Made by a program: the position numbers and the translations under genes. A stretch of DNA of 11,775 bases, from assembly GCA_015491275.1 (NCBI GenBank), contig WFWF01000158.1, positions 1 through 11,775 of the forward strand. Reading direction: 5' to 3'. This DNA comes from Aquificales bacterium. Lineage in GTDB: Bacteria > Aquificota > Aquificia > Aquificales > Aquificaceae. Shown here in pieces: positions 1 through 6,919 of this stretch; position 1 is the stretch's first letter; every line of letters starts with the position of its first letter. The notes under the pieces were generated by a model, which did no database searches, was not told the DNA's origin, and saw only the letters and a program-made list of their open reading frames with translations.

Positions 1-506
1 ATGTAAGGATTCACAGCGGTACGGTTATAGGTGCGGACGGTTTCGGCTATCACATTACCGATAAAGGTGTTATAAAGCTAAATCACATAGGCAGGGTTAT
101 CATAGATGACGGTGTTGAAATAGGAGCCAATGTGTGCATTGACAGAGCTCTTATTGATGAGACCAGGATCTCTGAGGGTACAAAGATAGATAATTTGGTA
201 CAGATTGCCCACAATTGTAAGATAGGTAAATACAACCTTATTGCAGGGCAGACGGGATTTGCGGGTAGTGTTGAAACGGGTGAGGGGGTGATGTTAGGTG
301 GTCAGGTAGGGGTGGCTGATCATGTGAAGATAGGTGATAGGGTTAAAGTCTCCGCCCAATCAGGAGTAACAAAGGATCTTGAGCCAGGAAAGATTTACAG
401 CTCCACCATATCTGCAGAAGAGATACATAAATGGAGAAGGATACAGGCGGTTATTAAGAGGCTTCCCGAGTTGTGGAATAGAATTATCACTAAAAAGCAC
501 TCATAG
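1..506 (+). CDS. lpxD: LpxD, UDP-3-O-acylglucosamine N-acyltransferase (3' part; 5' end lies outside the window)
   Basis: An open frame (first full codon at 3) runs from the window edge to TAG at 504-506, giving 167 residues. LpxD adds the second, N-linked hydroxyacyl chain to UDP-3-O-acyl-glucosamine, the third step of lipid A synthesis in the cytoplasm. Seen: left-handed beta-helix hexapeptide repeats of the I-G-x type, the LpxD-like string IGADGFGY, then [16 protein letters not shown] and QIAHNCKIG. The His of IAHN (codon 210-212) matches the family's catalytic base. The tail has the usual C-terminal helix ([19 protein letters not shown]). The N-terminal uridine-binding domain must lie upstream of the window. 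An ATG at 132 is inside the helix and is not the true start. The identity is secure. The gene implies an outer membrane with lipid A. Confidence 0.95.
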   Translation, partial: VRIHSGTVIGADGFGYHITDKGVIKLNHIGRVIIDDGVEIGANVCIDRALIDETRISEGTKIDNLVQIAHNCKIGKYNLIAGQTGFAGSVETGEGVMLGGQVGVADHVKIGDRVKVSAQSGVTKDLEPGKIYSSTISAEEIHKWRRIQAVIKRLPELWNRIITKKHS

Positions 507-513
507 TCTTTTT
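492..513 (+). terminator. Weak A-tract/T-tract hairpin at the lpxD 3' end
   Basis: AAAAAG (492-497) can pair with CTTTTT (508-513). ACT (499-501) can also pair with AGT (505-507), with C498 bulged and a 3-nt CAT loop. The hairpin spans the lpxD stop codon and ends in five T. It could be a weak terminator, but it is almost all A-T pairs and would be unstable at thermophilic temperatures. Confidence 0.22.
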
Positions 514-520
514 AAATAAG

Positions 521-556
521 TTGACAAAAGGACGGGAGAGGTATTAGCCTTATTAT
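521..556 (+). promoter_or_regulatory. Possible sigma-70-type promoter upstream of yebC
   Basis: A perfect -35 hexamer TTGACA lies at 521-526 in the lpxD-yebC gap. No -10 box sits at ideal spacing. TATTAG at 542-547 gives a 15-bp spacer, and TATTAT at 551-556 gives a long 24-bp one. The gap is AT-rich and is the only non-coding space before the yebC operon, so a promoter here is plausible, but its exact form is uncertain. Confidence 0.35.
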
Positions 557-566
557 TAATATAAAG

Positions 567-574
567 AAGGAGGT
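567..574 (+). promoter_or_regulatory. Strong Shine-Dalgarno site deciding the TTG start of yebC
   Basis: AAGGAGGT is a perfect anti-16S match ending 6 nt before TTG at 581. It supports TTG as the start, because the conserved YebC N-terminus AGHSHWA follows that codon directly. Confidence 0.9.
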
Positions 575-580
575 TAAAGG

Positions 581-1333
581 TTGGCTGGACACAGTCATTG
601 GGCACAGATAAAGCATAAGAAGGCAAAGGTAGATGCCCAAAGGGGTAAGCTTTTTAGTAAACTTATAAGGGAGATAACCGTTGCTGCAAGGGTCGGGGGC
701 GGTAATCCCGAATTCAATCCGAGGCTCAGAACCGCCATAGAGGCGGCAAAGAGAGCGAACATGCCCCTTGAAACTATAGAAAGGGCTATAAAAAAGGGAA
801 CGGGCGAATTGGAAGGCGAACAGCTTGAAGAGGTGATCTATGAAGGTTATGCGCCCGGCGGTGTTGCTGTGATGGTTCTTGCTACAACAGACAACAAAAA
901 CAGGACCACCGCTGAGATCAGGCATGCCTTTGCAAAATTCGGTGGTAGTCTCGGTACATCGGGATGTGTTTCATACCTTTTTGAGAAGAAGGGTATAATT
1001 GAAGTTCCTTCTAACTCAATAAATGAAGATGAGTTGCTTGAAAAGGTTGTTGAGGCGGGGGCGGAGGATATGAGATTGGAGGGAGAGTTTTACAGAGTAT
1101 TTACAAACCCGGAGGACCTTTATGATGTTAAAGAAAGGTTGGAGGGTGCGGGTGTATCGGTTGAAAAGGCTGAGATAAGTTGGATACCGACTACAACGGT
1201 AAATATTAATGATCCCGAAACCGCCAAGAAGGTTCTTAGATTGCTGGATGCCCTTGATGATCTTGATGATACCCAGCAGGTTATTGCCAATTTTGAGATA
1301 CCAGAGGAGATAATTCAGAAGGTGGAGGTTTGA
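581..1333 (+). CDS. yebC: YebC/PmpR family protein
   Basis: A 250-residue protein starting at TTG 581. It has the hallmark N-terminus AGHSHWAQIKHKKAK, then K-x-F-S-K-L-I-R-E-I and N-P-x-L-R-x-A-I-E-A-A-K-R-A-N-M-P, and the middle-domain motif EGYAPGGVAVMV. The length matches the family norm of about 240-250. Proteins of this family were long called transcriptional regulators; later work on family members links them to translation, easing ribosome pausing at proline-rich stretches. Which applies here cannot be told from sequence. It has its own strong ribosome binding site. Its TGA (1331-1333) overlaps the TTG start of the next gene, so the two are probably cotranscribed and translationally coupled. 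Confidence 0.95.
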   Translation: MAGHSHWAQIKHKKAKVDAQRGKLFSKLIREITVAARVGGGNPEFNPRLRTAIEAAKRANMPLETIERAIKKGTGELEGEQLEEVIYEGYAPGGVAVMVLATTDNKNRTTAEIRHAFAKFGGSLGTSGCVSYLFEKKGIIEVPSNSINEDELLEKVVEAGAEDMRLEGEFYRVFTNPEDLYDVKERLEGAGVSVEKAEISWIPTTTVNINDPETAKKVLRLLDALDDLDDTQQVIANFEIPEEIIQKVEV

Positions 1334-2439
1334 GAGTTTCTATCTTCCTTTTCCTTCTTTTTATCCTGCCTGCATGCTCTGAAGCTTTTTGCAGGAAGGA
1401 TACGGGAAATATGCCAGATATCATACTTAAACCCCTTTACAAAGGATTTGATAAGCCAGTTTTCTTCGTGGGTAAAAGGGGTAGATTCTATGTTGTAGAA
1501 CAGGAAGGCAGAATAAAAGTTATTGAGGGGGGTAAAATAAAGGTTTTCCTTGATATAAGCGATAGGATTGAAAACGGCGGTGAGAAGGGGTTGCTCGGAC
1601 TCGCCTTTCACCCTCAGGATCCAAAGCGTTTCTATATACACTATACTGTAAGGGAGAATTCAAAGCTTTACAGTGTTATTTCAGAGGTAACATTACCCGA
1701 AAAGAGGGAAAGGGTTCTCCTTAAGATATATCAACCCTTTGACAACCACAACGGAGGACACTTAGAATTCGGACCGGATGGCTACCTTTATATAGGTCTC
1801 GGTGATGGAGGAAGTGCCAACGATCCTTTGAACAGCGGTCAGCGTCTTGACACCCTTTTGGGCAAGATTTTAAGGATAGATGTAGATAAAGTGTCCAAGC
1901 GAAAAAGTTACAGTGTGCCCGAAGATAATCCCTTTGTGGGAGTTAAAGATGCGAGGGGGGAGATATGGGCTTACGGTCTTAGGAATCCTTGGCGATTCAG
2001 CTTTGACCCGGTGAATGGGTACCTTTATGTAGGGGATGTGGGCCAGAATGCGAGGGAGGAGATAAATATTGTGAAGAAGGGCGGTAATTACGGGTGGAGG
2101 GTTATGGAAGGGTCCATATGCACACCTGGTGTTAAAGATCCCTGTGATCCTTCCCTTTATGAAAAGCCTATATGGGAGTACGGCAGGAAGGAGGGTATTG
2201 CGGTCATAGGCGGTTATGTCTATAGGGGAACAGAATTCCCCGAGCTTTGCGGTGTTTACTTTTTCGGAGACTGGGGAACGGGCAGGATATGGGGACTCAT
2301 ATATGATGGTAGAAAAGTTATAAAGCATAAGCTTCTTATTGACACTGATATGATGATAAGTTCCTTTGGGACGGACGATATGGGAAATGTTTATGTAGTT
2401 GACCACGGGGGCGGTATATATAAGATAGGGGTTAAGTGA
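1330..2439 (+). CDS. PQQ-type soluble aldose/glucose dehydrogenase-like beta-propeller protein, exported (possible lipoprotein)
   Basis: A 369-residue protein of the GSDH (glucose/sorbosone dehydrogenase) family. The start is TTG 1330, overlapping the yebC stop as TTGA. GGAGGT at 1324-1329 is almost too close to it, but the next in-frame ATG would delete the signal sequence. Residues 2-15 form a short hydrophobic export signal ending in L-P-A-C; Cys16 is a possible lipidation site, although Pro at -2 is not typical. Family motifs seen: GLLGLAFHP (87-95), DNHNGGHLEFGPDGYLYIG from 138 with His140 at the general-base position, GEIWAYGLRNPWR, GDVGQNAREEI and GGNYGWR. A Cys pair (CTPGVKDPC) is where the family often has one. 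Family members oxidise sugars in the periplasm using PQQ and Ca2+, but many have unknown substrates. I see no PQQ genes here. Confidence 0.88.
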   Translation: MRVSIFLFLLFILPACSEAFCRKDTGNMPDIILKPLYKGFDKPVFFVGKRGRFYVVEQEGRIKVIEGGKIKVFLDISDRIENGGEKGLLGLAFHPQDPKRFYIHYTVRENSKLYSVISEVTLPEKRERVLLKIYQPFDNHNGGHLEFGPDGYLYIGLGDGGSANDPLNSGQRLDTLLGKILRIDVDKVSKRKSYSVPEDNPFVGVKDARGEIWAYGLRNPWRFSFDPVNGYLYVGDVGQNAREEINIVKKGGNYGWRVMEGSICTPGVKDPCDPSLYEKPIWEYGRKEGIAVIGGYVYRGTEFPELCGVYFFGDWGTGRIWGLIYDGRKVIKHKLLIDTDMMISSFGTDDMGNVYVVDHGGGIYKIGVK

Positions 2440-3728
2440 TGTTTGTGAAAATTCTTCCCGAGGAGATAAGGAGAAAGATATCCGCGGGTGAGGTTATAGA
2501 GGGACCTTCTGATGTAGTAAAGGAACTTGTTGAAAACTCCTTGGATGCAAGGGCAACCTTTATTGAGGTGGAGATAATAAGGGGCGGAAGGTCGCTTATA
2601 AGGGTCAGTGATAACGGTACGGGTATCCATAGGGACGATATAGAGAAGGTTTTCCTTGAAGGTGCCACGAGTAAGATAGGAAAGGAAGAGGATCTTCTAA
2701 ATATATCCACCTACGGTTTTCGGGGTGAAGCCCTTCATGCCATCACCTCTGTTAGCAGGACTTACATAAGATCCAGATATTTTCAGGATAAGGTGGGTAA
2801 AGAGATATTTGTGGAGGGGGGAACCTTACTGAGGGTTAGGGATAGGGGTATGGCATATGGAACGGAGGTAGAGGTAAGGGACCTTTTCTTTAATGTACCC
2901 GTAAGGCGTAAGTTTTTAAGGAAGCAGGAAACTGAAAGAGGGAAGATACTAAAGATCATTAAAGAGTATGCCATGGCAAATCCAGAGATAGGATTCCGTC
3001 TTATTTCAGAGGGAAGGGAAATCCTGTATCTTAAACCTGCGGGGGCGGAGGAGAGGATAGGTGATATATGTGGTTATAACTTTGAATATATTGAGGGAAG
3101 CAGGGGGATGATGTCAATCAATGCGTATATAGCAAGGAATACGGACAGGGGAGAGCTTTTTGTATTTATAAACGGCAGACCCGTGGCAAACAGAAATATT
3201 AAGGAGTTCCTAAGGAAACTCATAGGTTACAGGGCTTGCGGTATATTCTTTATTGACCTTCCCTTATATGCGGTTGATGTAAATGTGCACCCGAAGAAGA
3301 GGGAAGTAAGGATAAGGAGGGAGAGAGAGGTCCTTTCCGCCATAAGGGAGATAGTGAATCCTCAGGAACCCACTTTTGAGGAGCAAATTCTTTATCAAGA
3401 GACGCCCTCATACAATACCAAGCTGTTTGAAGTTCTCGGCACCATAGATGAAAGGATTATCATTGCTATTGTTGATGAATTTCTTTACTTTTTTGATCAA
3501 CATCTTCTTTCCGAAAGGATAAACTACGAGAAGCTGGGATATGAGGAGGATGAAGCGTGCAGAACTTCGGTAAAAGGAGGTCAGGTGCTTTCAAAGAAGG
3601 CTCTTGAGGATCTTGTCAGAGGGTGGTTTGATTTGGAAAATAAGCATGTATGCCCGCACGGAAGACCCATTTATTACAGGATACCAATAAAGGAGATTTA
3701 TGAGAACTTGGATCGTCCTTACTACTAA
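2439..3728 (+). CDS. mutL: DNA mismatch repair endonuclease MutL (compact, Aquifex type)
   Basis: A 429-residue protein from ATG 2439, which shares its A with the TGA of the upstream gene. AGGGG at 2426-2430 is 8 nt before it. GTG 2436, one codon earlier, is also possible. The N-terminal GHKL ATPase is complete: VVKELVENSLDA (Glu29, Asn33), DNGTGI (58-63), ATSKI and TYGFRGEAL (91-99), then VDVNVHPKKREVR. A very short linker follows. The C-terminal endonuclease domain carries D353-Q-H with Glu359 and Glu364 (DQHA-x2-E-x4-E, with Leu for Ala), an ACR motif (373-375) and C-P-H-G-R-P (405-410). MutL couples mismatch recognition by MutS to strand nicking. The nuclease metal-site residues look intact, so it should nick DNA without MutH. 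It ends in an overlap with convergent fabH. Confidence 0.96.
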   Translation: MFVKILPEEIRRKISAGEVIEGPSDVVKELVENSLDARATFIEVEIIRGGRSLIRVSDNGTGIHRDDIEKVFLEGATSKIGKEEDLLNISTYGFRGEALHAITSVSRTYIRSRYFQDKVGKEIFVEGGTLLRVRDRGMAYGTEVEVRDLFFNVPVRRKFLRKQETERGKILKIIKEYAMANPEIGFRLISEGREILYLKPAGAEERIGDICGYNFEYIEGSRGMMSINAYIARNTDRGELFVFINGRPVANRNIKEFLRKLIGYRACGIFFIDLPLYAVDVNVHPKKREVRIRREREVLSAIREIVNPQEPTFEEQILYQETPSYNTKLFEVLGTIDERIIIAIVDEFLYFFDQHLLSERINYEKLGYEEDEACRTSVKGGQVLSKKALEDLVRGWFDLENKHVCPHGRPIYYRIPIKEIYENLDRPYY

Positions 3729-4654
3729 AATCTAAGTAGCGTCGCCCCCCATGTTAATCCTCCCCCCATGGCTGTTAGGAGTACTATATCTCCTCTTTTT
3801 AATCTTCCCTCTTCAAGGGCTTCATAGAGGGCTATAGGTATGGATGCGGCACTCGTATTTCCGTATTTGTGTATATTTGTATAAATCTTTTCCTTAGGTA
3901 TATTAAGTTTTTCCGCAAGGGAATTTATTATCCTTATATTTGCCTGATGGGGTATAACAAGATCTACATCCTCTGGAGACAATCCAGCCTTATCAAACAC
4001 ATATCTGCATGCCTCTTCCATACTCCTTACAGCAACCTTAAAAAGCTCCCTTCCTTTCATGTTTATGTATCCGCAAAGCGGAGCGTAAAGAAGTTCCCAT
4101 AGGGAACCGTCGGAATATATTCTTGAAGCTAAAATGTCGCTATCACAGTTGTCATTTGTCAGGATTACAGATGCGGCACCGTCACCGAACAGTACACATG
4201 TACTTCTGTCCTTCCAATCAACTATACTTGATATCTTTTCCGATCCTATCAGTAGTATCCTTTTAGCCCTTCCCGCTGAAATCATACTCCATGCTACCTC
4301 AAGTCCGTATAGAAAACCGCTGCAAGCTGCGGAAAGATCAAAAGCAAATATATCCTTAAGGCCGAGCTTCTCCTGTACAAGGCATGCTGTTGAGGGAAAC
4401 TGATTTTCAGGAGATAGGGTGGCAACTATTATACCGTCTATCTCTTCCTTTGATATGCCCGATCTTTCAATGGCTGACAGGGCTGATTTGTACGCCATGT
4501 AACTCGTTGTTTCATCTTCTGCTATCCTTCTCTCCTTTATTCCGGTCCTCGTGGTTATCCATTCATCGGAGGTGTCAACCATCTTTTCAAGATCAAAATT
4601 TGTAAGCCTTTTATTCGGTAAGTATATACCTACGCCCTCTATTTTAAGACCCAT
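3725..4654 (-). CDS. fabH: 3-oxoacyl-[acyl-carrier-protein] synthase III (FabH)
   Basis: A 309-residue thiolase-fold condensing enzyme. It joins acetyl-CoA (or another acyl-CoA) with malonyl-ACP to start type II fatty-acid synthesis in the cytoplasm. The FabH catalytic triad is visible: Cys111 in AACSGFLYG, His236 in IPHQANIRI and Asn266 in YGNTSAAS. Other signatures are TSDEWITTRTGI near the N-terminus, FGDGAASV (156-163) and the GGGLTWGA end. The ATG at 4652-4654 shares one base with the plsX TGA, so translation is probably coupled. FabH is last in the DUF177-rpmF-plsX-fabH operon. Its TAG (3725-3727) overlaps the convergent mutL stop codon. The acyl-CoA preference cannot be read from the sequence. 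Confidence 0.97.
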   Translation of the reverse strand: MGLKIEGVGIYLPNKRLTNFDLEKMVDTSDEWITTRTGIKERRIAEDETTSYMAYKSALSAIERSGISKEEIDGIIVATLSPENQFPSTACLVQEKLGLKDIFAFDLSAACSGFLYGLEVAWSMISAGRAKRILLIGSEKISSIVDWKDRSTCVLFGDGAASVILTNDNCDSDILASRIYSDGSLWELLYAPLCGYINMKGRELFKVAVRSMEEACRYVFDKAGLSPEDVDLVIPHQANIRIINSLAEKLNIPKEKIYTNIHKYGNTSAASIPIALYEALEEGRLKRGDIVLLTAMGGGLTWGATLLRF

Positions 4655-5673
4655 CAGATCCTTGCCTCAGCGGGAGCCAACTTTTTAACATTTTCAACAA
4701 GTTTCTCGTTGAAATGCGTATGCAGAAATTCGCTTGCTACCCTTATGGCATTCTTTATAGCTTTGGCATTTGCCTTTCCGTGAGTTATTATAACCGGTTT
4801 TTTAGCCCCGAGGAGGGGTATTCCCCCGTATTCCGTAAAATCAGCCTTCTTTTTAAATCTGTTTATCGCGGGAAGCATAAGGAAGGCTCCTATTTTGGCG
4901 AGTAAGCTTTTTTCTACTTCTTCCTTTATCATCTGGATAACAGCCATCCCGAGGCTTTCGCTTGTTTTAAGTATTATGTTACCCACAAAACCGTCACATA
5001 CTATAACATGGAAGGTGCCCGCATAGATGTCTCTCCCTTCCGCATTACCTACAAAGTTTAGCCTTGTCTGTTTAAGGAGCGGATAGGTTTCCTTAACAAG
5101 CTCATTTCCTTTTCCCTCTTCCTCTCCTATGCTTAAAAGACCTATTTTGGGATTTTTGATTCCGAGCATTTCCTCTGCATAGGTGTGACCTATGATGGCG
5201 AATTCAACCAGATGTTTGGGCTTACAGTCAACATTCGCACCTACATCTATAAGGACTGTTTTACCCTTCGGATTAGGCAACGCAACCGCAATGGCGGGTC
5301 TGTCTATACCTTCCGTTGCCCCCACTATAAGCTTTCCTACCGCGAGGACCGCTCCCGTATTGCCCGCGGATACAAGACCGTCCGCTATACCTTCTCTTAC
5401 AAGCTTGCCTGCTATATAGAGGGAAGAGTTTTTCTTTCTCAGAACATTGGAAGGCGGTTCATCCATTGATATTACTTCTTCCGCGGGAACTATCTCAAGA
5501 AGATGCCTGTTTTTTGCCTTTGAACCATCTATTATTTTTTTAATTCTCTTTTCGTCACCGGTAAGAAATACTTTTAAATTATACTCATCTGCTGCAAAAA
5601 CACAACCCTTTACTATCTCCTCGGGGGCATAGTCTCCCCCCATACAGTCAACAGCTATACCATTATTTTCCAT
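4654..5673 (-). CDS. plsX: Phosphate acyltransferase PlsX
   Basis: A 339-residue protein. PlsX converts acyl-ACP and phosphate to acyl-phosphate, which PlsY uses to acylate glycerol-3-phosphate, the first step of phospholipid synthesis. It acts at the inner face of the membrane. Motifs: IAVDCMGGDYAPEEIVKG at residues 6-23, EVISMDEPPSNVLRKK (66-81), SAGNTGAV (102-109), and later GLLSIGEEEGKGNE and DGFVGNIILK. I chose ATG 5671-5673 because the conserved N-terminus starts there. A longer frame to 5763 only translates across rpmF and adds an Arg-rich tail foreign to the family. The ATG shares one base with the rpmF TGA, and the gene's own TGA shares one base with the fabH ATG. There is no strong ribosome binding site, so translation probably depends on coupling. 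Confidence 0.97.
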   Translation of the reverse strand: MENNGIAVDCMGGDYAPEEIVKGCVFAADEYNLKVFLTGDEKRIKKIIDGSKAKNRHLLEIVPAEEVISMDEPPSNVLRKKNSSLYIAGKLVREGIADGLVSAGNTGAVLAVGKLIVGATEGIDRPAIAVALPNPKGKTVLIDVGANVDCKPKHLVEFAIIGHTYAEEMLGIKNPKIGLLSIGEEEGKGNELVKETYPLLKQTRLNFVGNAEGRDIYAGTFHVIVCDGFVGNIILKTSESLGMAVIQMIKEEVEKSLLAKIGAFLMLPAINRFKKKADFTEYGGIPLLGAKKPVIITHGKANAKAIKNAIRVASEFLHTHFNEKLVENVKKLAPAEARI

Positions 5674-5858
5674 CAGCCTACGTCTGTCACCTCGCGACCT
5701 TTGTAATATCCGCAGTAGGGACAAACGCGGTGGGGTAATATCATCTCTCCGCAATTTGAACACTCCGATAAAGAAGGCACTTTAAGTCTATTGAAGAAGT
5801 TTTGAGCCCTTCTCTGGTTCCTTCTCCAGCGGGAAGTTTTACTCTTCGGGACTGCCAT
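5673..5858 (-). CDS. rpmF: 50S ribosomal protein L32
   Basis: A 61-residue basic protein starting MAVPKSKTSRWRRNQRRAQ, the typical bL32 N-terminus. It has a C33-x2-C36 and C46-x2-C49 zinc ribbon, so it is the zinc-binding (C+) form rather than the Cys-free paralogue. It belongs to the large ribosomal subunit. It lies between DUF177 and plsX, the arrangement common across bacteria, and overlaps each neighbour by one base (TAATG upstream, TGATG downstream). This ties ribosome and phospholipid gene expression together. Confidence 0.97.
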   Translation of the reverse strand: MAVPKSKTSRWRRNQRRAQNFFNRLKVPSLSECSNCGEMILPHRVCPYCGYYKGREVTDVG

Positions 5859-6370
5859 TACTCATTACCTCCAGTATTCAAGAGATTTTTTAGTATAGCA
5901 AATTTTGGATTGATTTTGTTATCTTTTTCCTCTTTGAAGATAAACTCCGCCACACCAATGCAGTCCTGCTTACAGAGAGGCTTTATGGGAATACTCAGAA
6001 TGATCTGCTCCCTTATTATCTCCTCAATAACGAAGTTTTCTTCATTTTCTATAAAGGAAACATCAAGGTCTTCCATCGTAAGCTCACCGTGAAACTTAGT
6101 ATCAATCCCTTCAAGCCTTATATCTTTTGATTGAGATATATCCTTTTTGTAAGTATTCAAACATCTGCTACATACAAGTTCTATCTCACCTTCCATATCA
6201 ATGTGAAGATTATATCCGCCCTTTGCCTTTTTTATTTCCATGTAAACATTAACCGGTTCCCTGAGGTTACCCGTATCCGCCGGTATTTTCAAATCAACAG
6301 GTTTCAAAACATAAGACCCTTTAAACACCTTAAAAAATTTAAAAATTTCCTTTAAGTTTAAGGTAGTCAT
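5858..6370 (-). CDS. DUF177 / YceD family protein (large-subunit rRNA accumulation protein)
   Basis: A 170-residue protein placed directly before rpmF, as this family usually is. The core signature is C67-S-R-C70-L (the C-x-R-C-L motif), then an acidic stretch around E108-E121 (FIENEENFVIEEIIREQIIL), and P-I-K-P-L-C133-K-Q-D-C137. In many relatives the second pair is followed by another CPxCG; here IGVAEF follows, so that last pair is missing. Members such as E. coli YceD affect 23S rRNA accumulation, but the biochemical role is not well defined. The start ATG (6368-6370) has AGGAG upstream (complement of 6379-6383). It is the first gene of the minus-strand operon. Confidence 0.9.
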   Translation of the reverse strand: MTTLNLKEIFKFFKVFKGSYVLKPVDLKIPADTGNLREPVNVYMEIKKAKGGYNLHIDMEGEIELVCSRCLNTYKKDISQSKDIRLEGIDTKFHGELTMEDLDVSFIENEENFVIEEIIREQIILSIPIKPLCKQDCIGVAEFIFKEEKDNKINPKFAILKNLLNTGGNE

Positions 6371-6378
6371 GGTAGTTT

Positions 6379-6383
6379 CTCCT
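6379..6383 (-). promoter_or_regulatory. Ribosome binding site of the DUF177-rpmF-plsX-fabH operon
   Basis: On the minus strand, AGGAG stands 8 nt before the ATG at 6370. It is the only clear Shine-Dalgarno site I see for this operon; the downstream genes begin at one-base overlaps. Confidence 0.75.
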
Positions 6384-6411
6384 GAAAGATGGATGTTTAA
6401 GTTATATTAAT

Positions 6412-6440
6412 AAGGTATGTTATTTTAACAAATTAGTCAA
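6412..6440 (-). promoter_or_regulatory. Candidate promoter for the DUF177-rpmF-plsX-fabH operon
   Basis: On the minus strand TTGACT (complement of 6435-6440) is a 5/6 match to the -35 box. After a 17-bp spacer comes TACCTT (complement of 6412-6417), only a 3/6 match to a -10 box. An alternative -10, TATAAC, lies nearer the gene. The region between the divergent genes (6371-6448) is AT-rich and must hold at least one promoter, but the exact boxes are uncertain. Confidence 0.35.
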
Positions 6441-6448
6441 GAATACCC

Positions 6449-6910
6449 GTGAGGTTTTTGCTGGAAAGAGGCTTGGGTAAATTAGGCAGGTGGTTAAGAT
6501 TCTTAGGTTATGAAGTAGAGCTTTTTAAAGGAGAGGTCAGCCTTTCGGATATAAGTGATACACACAAAATTGTTATTACAACATCAAGGAGATTTGCCGA
6601 TATCCTTTCCAGAAGAAAATTATCCTTCGTCCTTGTACCGAGGGATAACTGGGAGCTTCAGCTTTGTGTAGTAATAAGGAGGCTTAATCTCGGAACGGAA
6701 CCCCTGCTTAATATATGTGTTTACTGCGGAAGGAATCTTATTAGAGTGAGCAAGGAATCTGTAGCGGACAAGGTTCCCGAGGGTGTACTTTTATACGGTA
6801 AAAATTTTACTTTGTGTCCGGGATGCGGTGCTGTTTTTTGGCAGGGAAGTCATTATGAGAGGATAAGGAATAAAATTAAGGAAATATTGGAGAAGTATCA
6901 GTGTGTATAA
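6449..6910 (+). CDS. Mut7-C (PIN-like RNase) domain protein with C-terminal zinc ribbon
   Basis: A 153-residue protein starting at GTG 6449; an in-frame TAG at 6434 rules out a longer form and no ribosome binding site is visible. The N-terminus (FLLERGLGKLGRWLRFLGYEVE) matches the Mut7-C consensus, which is normally F-L-x-D-x-M-L-G-R-L-A-R-W-L-R-x-L-G-Y-D. The C-terminal half has a zinc ribbon (C90-x2-C93 and C123-x2-C126), VSKESVADKVPEGV and F-W-x-G-S-H-Y-E-R, all typical of the family. Mut7-C is thought to be a PIN-like nuclease domain. Here the usual Asp6 is Glu, Asp22 is Glu, and the usual T-R-D is T-T-S-R (44-47), so the putative active site is altered. Substrate unknown. It stands 9 nt before purE. 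Confidence 0.82.
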   Translation: MRFLLERGLGKLGRWLRFLGYEVELFKGEVSLSDISDTHKIVITTSRRFADILSRRKLSFVLVPRDNWELQLCVVIRRLNLGTEPLLNICVYCGRNLIRVSKESVADKVPEGVLLYGKNFTLCPGCGAVFWQGSHYERIRNKIKEILEKYQCV

Positions 6911-6919
6911 TATACGCCC
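6906..6919 (+). promoter_or_regulatory. -10-like box just before purE (possible leaderless start)
   Basis: A perfect TATAAT (6906-6911) spans the stop codon of the upstream gene and lies 8 nt before the purE ATG. No Shine-Dalgarno sequence is present in the 9-nt gap or just upstream. Transcription from this box would begin at or within a base or two of the ATG. No good -35 is seen. Confidence 0.45.

Noticed and set aside
512..925. Long minus-strand frame opposite yebC
   Set aside because: It is a shadow of a strongly conserved gene, with no family resemblance and a composition expected from antisense translation. The same applies to minus-strand frames at 1870-2406, 8576-8836 and 9194-9544, and to plus-strand frames opposite fabH, plsX, DUF177 and hypB.
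1310..1333. A frameshift between yebC and the sugar dehydrogenase
   Set aside because: The TTGA overlap keeps a normal YebC length and gives the next protein a proper export signal, so it is a coupled junction rather than an error.
2436..2438. GTG one codon upstream as the mutL start
   Set aside because: It is possible, but ATG 2439 has better spacing from AGGGG (2426-2430) and the same one-base stop-start overlap seen elsewhere in the window. The difference is one residue.
5674..5763. A 30-residue N-terminal extension of plsX starting at 5763
   Set aside because: It overlaps rpmF in another frame, is Arg-rich and unlike PlsX, and the conserved PlsX N-terminus starts just after ATG 5673.
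6449..6910. The Mut7-C protein as the toxin of a toxin-antitoxin pair
   Set aside because: PIN-like toxins normally sit next to a small antitoxin gene. Here the neighbours are DUF177 (divergent) and purE, and the zinc-ribbon version is a widespread stand-alone family.
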